Assembly: GCF_047663525.1 (NCBI RefSeq)
Contig: NC_092591.1
Location: 48,151,501 to 48,215,500, forward strand
Source of the DNA: Anas platyrhynchos
Taxonomy: Eukaryota; Chordata; Aves; Anseriformes; Anatidae
DNA: 64,000 bases
Reading direction: 5' to 3'
Position numbers and translations under genes: made by a program. How positions within the stretch are numbered: the stretch's first letter is position 1; each line of letters starts with the position of its first letter. Shown one piece after another: positions 37,030-44,886 of the stretch. Below the pieces are notes generated by a model. That model searched no databases and had not been told where the DNA came from. It saw only the letters and a program-made list of their open reading frames with translations.

Positions 37030-37957
37030 AATATTTTTGTATTTTTAAATTGCTTTGTTAGTCTGTTTTGGATGGTTCATCTCATCTCAAGATGCATCTA
37101 GGAGCAGCCTGCATACAGCGAATGATATTTCCTCTGAGAGCCGCTGCGTGGTGCTTGGTACCAGGGAATTGCAAGGCTGGGGCAGGTGGCTGCTGCATGG
37201 AGCCCTTCTGGGGTCCTTTTGTGTGAATCATGGGTACAAGGCTCGTTCTAGGCTTTGGTATGAATTATGTAGCCTGAAAGATAGTAGGGAGGCCAGGTTT
37301 TGCACTCTTGGCTGCTCTTCCACCACGCTTCCTTCTTCACTCCCGTTTTGTGTTTTCCTCAAGGTCCCTGAACAACTGCAGTAATTTTGGGGAAGCGAGA
37401 GATTAGCCTTGGGCACAGAGGGGAAAGCCTCAAAGGGAAAGAAGGACTTGCACCATATGTGGGCTCATGTGTATGCTGTGTGTCATCAGGTGACACTATC
37501 ATCAGCATTATGAGGATTAAGTTTGGGGAGTGTATTTGTGTGTTGCCTCACCTAATGGAGAAGGTGTTGATCTCTAATTCAAGCTACTGATCCCAGTATC
37601 ACCACGTGGCAAGAAGTTCTCTGCTAGATTGATTTAATACTTTGCCAATCGTATGTAGGTAGCAGTGTTATGACTACTCTTGCTACTATGAGATTAGATG
37701 TATTAAATTCTTGAAGTTTTAAGATCACTCTTATTCATCAGTAGTAATTGCTCAAGCTAGCTGAAACACTTGCTTCTGAAGAAAAACACCCTAAACTCTC
37801 TGAATTCATCATCAGAGTGGCTGGCACAGCCCTCCTTGCGGGTAACTAATGCGAGAAGAAAGTGAGCCCCATTAATTTCTGTTAATGGATGCCTTCCTGA
37901 GTCACTGTCTGACTTTGGGTGAGCCATTTGCTTTCCTGACACCTTGAATCCATCACA
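37030..37957. other. Spacer between CTTN and the provirus
   Basis: Unique-looking sequence without a supported gene; it ends at the target site of the provirus. Confidence 0.65.
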
Positions 37958-37962
37958 CCTCG
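37958..37962. repeat. Target site duplication, left copy
   Basis: CCTCG immediately before the TGTCC start of the 5' LTR; it matches 45486-45490. Confidence 0.88.
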
Positions 37963-38561
37963 TGTCCTGGTTTCAGTTAGCACAGAATTAATTTTCTTCC
38001 TAGTAGCTGGTGGAATGCTGTGTTTTGGCTTAGGATGAGAAGAGTGCTGATAACACCCCGATGCTTTAATTGTTGCAGAGCAGTGCTTATACTAAGCCAA
38101 GGACATCTCAGCCTTTTGCTCTGTCCTGCCAACGGGCAGGCTGGGGGTGCAGTAAGAGCTGGGAGGGGACAGACCCAGGACAGGTGACCCAAACTAGCCA
38201 AAGGGGTATTCCATACCATCTGACGTCATGCTAAACAATATATAGGGGTGGCTAGCTGGGGGGGAAGGGGCCGGGACTGCTCGGGGTTAGGCTGGGCATC
38301 GGTCAGCGGGTGGTGAGCAATTGCATTGTGCATCACTTGTTTGTACATACTATTATTACTTTCCTATTATCATCATTGTATTATTATTGTTATTATTTTT
38401 ATTATTATTTTGTTATTATTATTTTCCTGTCTTATTAAACTGTCTTTATCTCAACTCACGGGCTTCACTTTCCATTTCTCTCCCCCGTCCCAGAGAGGGA
38501 GGGGGGAGGGTGAGCGAACGGCTGCGTGGTGTTTAGCTGCCGGCCGGGTTAAACCAGAACA
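37963..38561 (+). repeat. 5' LTR (599 bp)
   Basis: Begins TGTCCTGG and ends AGAACA (TG...CA). The U3 holds a CRE and TATA box; a (TTA)-rich stretch at about 38348-38430 precedes ATTAAA at 38434-38439, the likely poly(A) signal. R probably runs from about 38270 to about 38458. Small open frames in it are not supported as genes. Confidence 0.95.
38221..38244 (+). promoter_or_regulatory. LTR core promoter: CRE and TATA
   Basis: A perfect palindromic cAMP-response element TGACGTCA at 38221-38228 lies 10 bp before TATATA at 38239-38244. The same pair recurs in the 3' LTR at 45145-45168. Known CREB/ATF sites have this sequence; use here is inferred. Confidence 0.7.
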
Positions 38562-38569
38562 GCCTTTTT

Positions 38570-38587
38570 TGGCGCCCAACGTGGGGC
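38570..38587 (+). other. Primer binding site, tRNA-Lys(CUU)
   Basis: TGGCGCCCAACGTGGGGC is complementary over 18/18 bases to the 3' end (with CCA) of the vertebrate lysine tRNA with anticodon CUU, as I recall that tRNA. It begins 8 nt after the LTR end, farther than the usual 1-3 nt. Confidence 0.85.
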
Positions 38588-38678
38588 CCGAAAGGTTGAG
38601 ATAACGGCAGATCTGACCAGAGTGTGTTAAACTAAAATTGGTGTAAGGATTAGACCTGCTTAATAGTCACTTGTCATA
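38588..38678 (+). other. Proviral leader
   Basis: Short untranslated leader between the primer site and the gag ATG; it would contain any packaging signal and splice donor. None can be named from sequence. Confidence 0.6.
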
Positions 38679-41561
38679 ATGCTGATTGCTTTAATCTCAA
38701 CTTTGCTGCGCCTGTTTTCCAAATTGAGTATTATAGTACATTATTTTCCGTATTTACTCTCTGTCGTGTTGTTTATCCTCTCCGGGCCCTGGTTTCAGAT
38801 CATTATGGTGCTGTGTGTTGTAGCAATGGCTTATGAGACGATGAAATATGTGGTCATGACTCTAACTTGTTATTTGTATTCAGTAACATCGTCGACTCTG
38901 TACTTTGGAAACTGTATCTTGGAAACTATTAGCAATTATACCTATTGTTTTTTTCCATTAAGGAGTCAATCTGTGGAGGGGAAAGGGGAGGATATTTTTC
39001 CTTACTTGCTTACTCTCCCTTTCTCCTTCACCACCCCTGTATCCTCCTGGGTCACTCTGCCTTCCTCCTTCACCACCCTCTTATCCCCTGAGCTTGTCAC
39101 AATAGCTCTCCAAGATATTGAATATTTCTGGAATACTCAGAGTACCATAGTCTTGTTGTTCTGCCTCATGAATGCACTTCAGGTTCTGCTTAAAGTTAAA
39201 CAACTACTTGGGAAGCTCTTCTGGAGATCTGCCCGGGGGCAGGATAGTTGTGGGTGGCAGGGAGTATGGGCGGATATGGGCAGGCATCTAGAGCAGTTGG
39301 CACCCCCAGTGTGTTGGAAATTCACCCCTGAACAATGGCAAAATCCTCAAAAACTGGCAGAATGCTTGAAAAAAAGGTGTCATGATTCTGGCAGTTCTAA
39401 AGTAACACAAATCATTGTAACGTGCTGGGGCCTGGCTCATGCCTATCGAGCTGCCATTGATACTGCTATCAACTTAGTGACAGACCCTGCGGCCACTCCA
39501 AGCCCTGTGACAGATCCAACGGCCACTGTGACCCCTACGGTGGACTCGGCAGCCGCTCCAGATCCGGTTCCTGCAGCCGCCCCAGATCCGGTTCCTGCAG
39601 CCGCCCCAGCTCCGGTTCCTGCAGCCGCCCCAGCTCCAGCTCCTGCAGCCGCCCCAGCTCCAGCTCCTGCAGCCGCTCCAGTCCCAGCTCCTGCAGCCGC
39701 TCCAGATCCGGTTCCTGCAGCCGCCCCAGTCCCAGCTCCTGCAGCCGCTCCAGTCCCAGCTCCTGCAGCCGCTCCAGTTCCAGCTCCTGCAGCCGCTCCA
39801 GTCCCAGCTCCTGCAGCCGCTCCAGTCCCAGCTCCTGCAGCCGCTCCAGCTCCAGTTCCTGCAGCCGCTCCAGCTCCAGCTCCTGCAGCCGCTCCAGCTC
39901 CAGCTCCTGCAGCCGCTCCAGCTCCAGCTCCTGCAGCCGCTCCAGTCCCAGTTCCTGCAGTCGCTCCAGTTTCAGCTCCGGCCGCTACTCCAGTCCCAGT
40001 TCCTGCAACTGCTCCAGCTCCAGCTCCAGCTCCTGTAGCCGCTCCAGCTCCAGCTCCTACTGCTGCTCCAGTCCCAGCTCCTGCAACTGCTCCAGCTCCA
40101 GCTCCAGCTCCTGCAGCCGCTCCAGCTCCAGCTCCTACTGCTGCTCCAGTCCCAGCTCCTGCAACTGCTCCAGCTCTAGCTCCAGCTCCTGTAGCCGCTA
40201 CAGCTCCGGTTCCTGCAACTGCTCCAGCTCCTGCAGCCGCTCCAGCTCCTGTGGCCGTGTCAGAGAAACGAGCTGTAGCAGTGCAAGTTGACCCTGCAGA
40301 GGGTATTCCAATCCCTGTGGCAGACCCTGTAACAAAGTCAGAGAAACGAGCAGTAGCAGTGCAAGCTGCCCCTGTAGAGAAGGTGAAAATATGGTACAGA
40401 AATTCAAGTCGTTTAGAACACAGAGAGTCTTCTGCCAATCCAGGTAAGGCTTCTGCCAAAACTAAGTATAGAGATGACGAAGATGATGACGACGCTGGGC
40501 CATCAAGGATTCAGGAGGAGGAAGATGAGGATGCCGAAAGAGCAACAGTAACTACGCGAAGCCTAAACGAGCGCGAGCTACGAGATGTGCGAAAAGATTT
40601 TGGTCGCTGTATAGGTGAGCAGCTTGTCACCTGGCTGCTCCGGTGCTGGGACTCTGGAGCCAATTGTGTGGAATTAGACGGCAGGGAAGCCAGACGGTTG
40701 GGATCCCTTGCTCGAGACGCCGGCATTGACAAAGCAATTGCAGATGGAGCACGACCCACCAGCCTCTGGAGGCGTCTCCTCTCAGCTGTGAGGGAAAGGT
40801 ATCCCTTCAAGGAAGATATTTTATGTGTACCAGGCAAGTGGACCACTATGGAGAAGGGAATCCAGTACCTGAGGGAATTAGCCGTACGGGAAGTGATTTA
40901 TGAGGATCCAGACCAGACACAAACATCCAAAGATCCAGATGAAGTCAAGTGTACACGACCCATGTGGCGGAAGTTTGTACGGAGTGCACCATCATCATAT
41001 GCCAGCTCATTGGCAGTAATGGCCTGGAAAGAGGATGAGGAACCCACAGTGGATGAAGCGGCTAAACAACTCCGGCAGTACGAAGAAAGTCTCTCCTCTT
41101 CCTTACAGGCCTGCGTCTCAGCTGTGGAGAAACTGTCTGAAGAGGTCCACCAACTTAAAGAGAATCTATCTTCCCCCCAACCTGAACCAACCAGTGTCCA
41201 ACGACCGAAAGAGAACACCTGGGAGAAACTTTCTGAAAAGTTTCACCAACTTGAAGAGAGATTATTCTCCTCCGCACCTGTACAAAGCAGTGTCTCAGCT
41301 ATCAGGGGTAGGCGTTCATCCACACAAGGAAGACGATATAGTGGGTACTCACCCCGTGCCACCCTGTGGTTTTACTTACGAGACCATGGAGAGGACATGA
41401 GAAAATGGGATGGAAAATCTACCGCGACCCTAGAGGCACGGGTACGTGAGTTGCAAAAGAAAACAATCAGGAAAAAAGGATTCTCCGAAAAGTTTGCTGC
41501 TCCAACTTCCAGCAGACAATCCTTCAAACACAGAAACGAAGAAGATTCTGACCAGGATTAG
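38679..41561 (+). CDS. gag: Gag polyprotein (960 codons)
   Basis: Structural polyprotein of the provirus. Seen in order: a strongly hydrophobic start (residues about 1-100, several membrane-like segments; no Gly2 for myristoylation), another hydrophobic stretch (about 150-180), a Pro-Ala tandem-repeat region (about 265-530), an acidic run (about 597-620), then a conserved-looking capsid-type region including EQLVTWLLRCWDSGANCVEL, GIDKAI and CTRPMWRKFVRSAPSSYASS, and a duplicated EKLSE..HQL helix (about 816-875). A basic, Arg-rich C-terminus follows. No CCHC zinc knuckle is present. The capsid-type region is familiar from avian ERV-L-like loci. The start is the first ATG of the frame; a downstream start after the hydrophobic part is possible. 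The frame ends in UAG, in frame with pol. Intact, no frameshift. Confidence 0.88.
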   Translation: MLIALISTLLRLFSKLSIIVHYFPYLLSVVLFILSGPWFQIIMVLCVVAMAYETMKYVVMTLTCYLYSVTSSTLYFGNCILETISNYTYCFFPLRSQSVEGKGEDIFPYLLTLPFSFTTPVSSWVTLPSSFTTLLSPELVTIALQDIEYFWNTQSTIVLLFCLMNALQVLLKVKQLLGKLFWRSARGQDSCGWQGVWADMGRHLEQLAPPVCWKFTPEQWQNPQKLAECLKKRCHDSGSSKVTQIIVTCWGLAHAYRAAIDTAINLVTDPAATPSPVTDPTATVTPTVDSAAAPDPVPAAAPDPVPAAAPAPVPAAAPAPAPAAAPAPAPAAAPVPAPAAAPDPVPAAAPVPAPAAAPVPAPAAAPVPAPAAAPVPAPAAAPVPAPAAAPAPVPAAAPAPAPAAAPAPAPAAAPAPAPAAAPVPVPAVAPVSAPAATPVPVPATAPAPAPAPVAAPAPAPTAAPVPAPATAPAPAPAPAAAPAPAPTAAPVPAPATAPALAPAPVAATAPVPATAPAPAAAPAPVAVSEKRAVAVQVDPAEGIPIPVADPVTKSEKRAVAVQAAPVEKVKIWYRNSSRLEHRESSANPGKASAKTKYRDDEDDDDAGPSRIQEEEDEDAERATVTTRSLNERELRDVRKDFGRCIGEQLVTWLLRCWDSGANCVELDGREARRLGSLARDAGIDKAIADGARPTSLWRRLLSAVRERYPFKEDILCVPGKWTTMEKGIQYLRELAVREVIYEDPDQTQTSKDPDEVKCTRPMWRKFVRSAPSSYASSLAVMAWKEDEEPTVDEAAKQLRQYEESLSSSLQACVSAVEKLSEEVHQLKENLSSPQPEPTSVQRPKENTWEKLSEKFHQLEERLFSSAPVQSSVSAIRGRRSSTQGRRYSGYSPRATLWFYLRDHGEDMRKWDGKSTATLEARVRELQKKTIRKKGFSEKFAAPTSSRQSFKHRNEEDSDQD
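39548..40254 (+). repeat. Pro-Ala coding minisatellite in gag
   Basis: About 17 near-identical 24-bp units (CAGCTCCTGCAGCCGCTCCA phase, 8 residues of Pro/Ala/Val each) run from about 39556 to 39964. Then comes a less regular part with a 78-bp (26-residue) unit present at least twice. All units are multiples of 3, so the frame is kept. Confidence 0.9.
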
Positions 41562-41589
41562 GGGGGCCCTGCCTCCAGCCAGGGGGAGG
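41559..41589 (+). promoter_or_regulatory. Gag stop and putative readthrough signal
   Basis: UAG at 41559-41561 is followed by GGGGGC. CCCTG (41567-41571) can pair with CAGGG (41580-41584), and the loop CCTCC (41572-41576) is complementary to the adjoining GGAGG (41585-41589). Pol continues in the same frame. Murine leukaemia virus uses UAG followed by a G-rich spacer and a pseudoknot; the analogy is inference. Confidence 0.65.
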
Positions 41590-44500
41590 AAAGGGACAAT
41601 CGAGTTTATTGGACTGTGTGGATTCGATGGCCTGGCACATCACGCGCACAGAAGTATAAGGCTTTAGTAGACACCGGTGCACAATGTACTATAATGCCAT
41701 CGAGCTATAAAGGACCAGAGCCCATCTATATTTGTGGAGTGACAGGAGGATCTCAGCAGTTGACTGTATTGGAGGCTGAAGTAAGTCTGACTGGGAATGA
41801 GTGGGAAAAGCACCGCATTGTGACTGGCCCGGATGCTCCATGTATCCTTGGCATAGACTATCTTAGAAGAGGATATTGCAAGGACCCAAAAGGGTTCCGG
41901 TGGGCTTTTGGTATAGCTGCCTTAGAGACAGAGGGCATTAAACAATTATCTACCTTGCCTGGTCTCTCAGAGGACCCCTCTGTTGTGGGGTTGCTGAGGG
42001 TCGAAGAACAGCAAGTGCCAATCGCTACCACAACTGTGCACCGGCGGCAATATCGCACTAACCGAGACTCCCTGATTCCCATCCATAAGCTAATTCGTCA
42101 ATTGGAGAGCCAAGGAGTGATCAGCAAGACCCATTCACCTTTCAATAGCCCCATATGGCCAGTGCGAAAGTCTAATGGCGAGTGGAGACTAACAGTGGAC
42201 TATCGTGGCCTGAACGAAGTCACGCCACCACTGAGTGCTGCAGTGCCGGACATGCTGGAACTTCAGTATGAACTTGAATCGAGGGCAGCCAAGTGGTACG
42301 CCACAATTGATATCGCTAATGCATTTTTCTCCATCCCTCTAGCAGCAGAGTGCAGGCCACAATTTGCCTTCACTTGGAGGGGAGTCCAATATACTTGGAA
42401 TAGGCTGCCCCAGGGGTGGAAACACAGCCCTACCATTTGCCATGGGCTGATCCAGTCTGCGCTAGAGCAGGGGGAAGCTCCTGAACACCTGCAGTACATC
42501 GATGACATTATTGTGTGGGGTGACACAGCAGAGGAAGTTTTCGAGAAAGGGAAGAAAATAGTCCAAATCCTTCTGAAAGCCGGTTTTGCCATAAAACAGA
42601 ATAAAGTCAAAGGACCTGCACGAGAGATCCAGTTTTTAGGAATAAAATGGCAAGATGGACGTCGTCAAATCCCAATGGATGTGATCAACAAAATAACAGC
42701 TATGTCTCCACCAACTAACAAAAAAGAAACACAGACTTTCCTAGGTGTTGTGGGGTTTTGGAGAATGCACATCCCAAATTACAGTCTGATTGTAAACCCG
42801 CTCTACCAAGTAACCCGTAAGAAGAATGAGTTTGAATGGGGCCCTGAACAACGACAAGCCTTTGAACAAATCAAGCAGGAAATAGTCCATGCAGTAGCCC
42901 TTGGGCCAGTTCGAACAGGACCAGATGTAAAGAATGTGCTCTACACTGCAGCCGGGGAGAACGGCCCCACCTGGAGCCTCTGGCAGAAAGAACCTGGGGA
43001 AACTCGAGGTCGGCCCCTGGGGTTTTGGAGTCGGGGATACAGAGGATCTGAGGCCCGCTATACTCCAACTGAAAAGGAGATATTGGCAGCATATGAAGGA
43101 GTTCGATCTGCTTCGGAGGTGGTCGGTACTGAAGCGCAGCTCCTCCTAGCACCCCGATTGCCGGTACTAGGCTGGATGTTCAAGGGAAGGGTCCCCTCTA
43201 CGCATCATGCAACTGATGCTACATGGAGCAAGTGGGTTGCATTGATTACTCAGCGGGCTCGAATAGGAAACCCCAGTCGCCCAGGAATATTGGAAGTGAT
43301 CATGGACTGGCCAGAAGGCAAATACTTTGGGATATCATCAGAGGAGGAGGTGGGTCGTGCTGAAGAAGCCCCACTGTACAACCAGTTGCCAGAGAATGAA
43401 AAGAAATATGCCCTGTTCACTGATGGGTCCTGTCGTATTGTGGGGAAGCATCGGAGATGGAAGGCTGCTGTATGGAGTCCTACGCGACGAGTTGCAGAAG
43501 CTGCTGAGGGAGAAGGTGAATCGAGTCAGTTTGCAGAAGTGAAAGCCATTCAGCTGGCTTTAGACATTGCTGAACGAGAAAAATGGCCAGTTCTCTATCT
43601 CTACACCGATTCATGGATGGTAGCAAATGCCCTGTGGGGATGGTTACAGCAATGGAAGCAAAACAACTGGCAGCGTAGGGGCAAACCCATCTGGGCTGCT
43701 GCATTGTGGCAAGATATTGCTGCTCGGGTAGAGAACCTGGCTGTGAAAGTACGCCACGTAGATGCTCATGTGCCCAAAAATCGGGCTACTGAAGAACATC
43801 AAAACAACCAGCAGGTGGATCAGGCTGCTAAGATTGAAGTAGCTCAGGTGGACTTGGATTGGCAGCATAAAGGTGAATTATTTATAGCCCGATGGGCCCA
43901 TGACACCTCAGGCCATCAAGGTAGAGATGCAACATACAGATGGGCTCGTGATCGAGGGGTGGACTTGACCATGGATGCTATAGCACAGGTTATTCATGAC
44001 TGTGAAACATGTGCTGCAATCAAGCAAGCCAAACGGTCAAAGCCTCTTTGGTATGGAGGACGATGGCTGAAATATAAATATGGAGAGGCCTGGCAGATTG
44101 ATTACATCACACTCCCTCAAACTCGCAATGGCAAGCGCCACGTACTTACAATGGTGGAAGCAACCACCGGATGGCTGGAAACATATCCTGTGCCTCATGC
44201 CACCGCCCGGAACACCATCCTGGGCCTTGAAAAGCAAGTCCTATGGCGACATGGCACCCCAGAAAGAATAGAATCAGACAATGGGACTCACTTCCGAAAC
44301 AACCTTATAGACACTTGGGCCAAAGAACATGGTATTGAATGGGTGTATCACATCCCCTATCATGCACCAGCCTCTGGGAAAGTTGAACGATACAATGGCC
44401 TGTTAAAGACTACCTTGAAAGCAATGGGCGCTGGGACGTTCAAAAACTGGGATACGCATTTAGCAAAGGCCACTTGGTTAGTCAATACTAGGGGATCTAC

Positions 44501-44747
44501 CAACCGAGCTGGACCTGCCCAATCAAACCTGTTACGTACTGTAGATGGGGATAAAGTTCCTGTAGTGCATGTAAAAAATATGCTGGGTAAAACAGTCTGG
44601 GCTACTCCTGCCTCAGGAAAAGGCAAACCTATTCGTGGAATTGTTTTCGCTCAGGGACCTGGATACACTTGGTGGGTGATGCAAAAGAACGGAGAGGTCC
44701 GGTGTGTACCTCAAGGAGATTTAATACTGGGTGAGAATAGCCCATGA
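41562..44747 (+). CDS. pol: Pol polyprotein: protease, RT, RNase H, integrase
   Basis: This frame continues gag after one UAG and has no ATG near its start, so it is probably made only as a Gag-Pol fusion by readthrough. Protease: DTG at 41670-41678 and a later GIDYL. Reverse transcriptase: VDYRGLN, IDIANAFF, LPQGWKHSP, YIDD at 42495-42506. RNase H: TDGS (Asp at 43422), AEVKA, YTDS and VDQAA, so all four acidic residues are present. Integrase: an HHCC finger (H-D-T-S-G-H ... CETC) and the catalytic triad at 44100 (Asp), 44277 (Asp) and 44385 (Glu), with exactly 35 residues between the last two (DD35E). Stop TGA at 44745-44747. No dUTPase is seen after integrase. Intact; activity is not shown. 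Confidence 0.92.
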   Translation, partial: GGPASSQGEERDNRVYWTVWIRWPGTSRAQKYKALVDTGAQCTIMPSSYKGPEPIYICGVTGGSQQLTVLEAEVSLTGNEWEKHRIVTGPDAPCILGIDYLRRGYCKDPKGFRWAFGIAALETEGIKQLSTLPGLSEDPSVVGLLRVEEQQVPIATTTVHRRQYRTNRDSLIPIHKLIRQLESQGVISKTHSPFNSPIWPVRKSNGEWRLTVDYRGLNEVTPPLSAAVPDMLELQYELESRAAKWYATIDIANAFFSIPLAAECRPQFAFTWRGVQYTWNRLPQGWKHSPTICHGLIQSALEQGEAPEHLQYIDDIIVWGDTAEEVFEKGKKIVQILLKAGFAIKQNKVKGPAREIQFLGIKWQDGRRQIPMDVINKITAMSPPTNKKETQTFLGVVGFWRMHIPNYSLIVNPLYQVTRKKNEFEWGPEQRQAFEQIKQEIVHAVALGPVRTGPDVKNVLYTAAGENGPTWSLWQKEPGETRGRPLGFWSRGYRGSEARYTPTEKEILAAYEGVRSASEVVGTEAQLLLAPRLPVLGWMFKGRVPSTHHATDATWSKWVALITQRARIGNPSRPGILEVIMDWPEGKYFGISSEEEVGRAEEAPLYNQLPENEKKYALFTDGSCRIVGKHRRWKAAVWSPTRRVAEAAEGEGESSQFAEVKAIQLALDIAEREKWPVLYLYTDSWMVANALWGWLQQWKQNNWQRRGKPIWAAALWQDIAARVENLAVKVRHVDAHVPKNRATEEHQNNQQVDQAAKIEVAQVDLDWQHKGELFIARWAHDTSGHQGRDATYRWARDRGVDLTMDAIAQVIHDCETCAAIKQAKRSKPLWYGGRWLKYKYGEAWQIDYITLPQTRNGKRHVLTMVEATTGWLETYPVPHATARNTILGLEKQVLWRHGTPERIESDNGTHFRNNLIDTWAKEHGIEWVYHIPYHAPASGKVERYNGLLKTTLKAMGAGTFKNWDTHLAKATWLVNTRGSTNRAGPAQSNLLRTVDGDKVPVVHVKNMLGKTVWATPASGKGKPIRGIVFAQGPGYTWWVMQKNGEVRCVPQGDLILGENSP

Positions 44748-44867
44748 ACTGAATTGTACCATGTTAAATAGTATATTATACTGTATGTTATCACTACCAT
44801 GATTACTATAGGTGACTAATTAGAATGTATGGAAAAGAGTGTAACCTGAGCATGACATAAATGGTAT
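44748..44867 (+). other. Short env-less 3' region
   Basis: Only 139 nt separate the pol stop from the 3' LTR; no env or accessory frame can fit. Confidence 0.85.
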
Positions 44868-44886
44868 GGAATAAGGGGTGGATAGA
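44868..44886 (+). other. Putative polypurine tract
   Basis: GGAATAAGGGGTGGATAGA adjoins the 3' LTR; it is purine-rich but interrupted by three T residues, so the plus-strand primer is likely the AAGGGG core. Confidence 0.55.

Noticed and set aside
39443-40459. 338-codon minus-strand open frame of Ala/Gly/Thr repeats
   Set aside because: It is the antisense shadow of the Pro-Ala minisatellite in gag; the G+C-rich repeat has no stops on either strand.
41559-41561. UAG as an inactivating nonsense mutation of a gag-pol fusion frame
   Set aside because: Gag needs a stop to be made in excess, and the rest of both frames is intact. The G-rich context and adjoining structure favour programmed readthrough, though comparison with other copies is still decisive.
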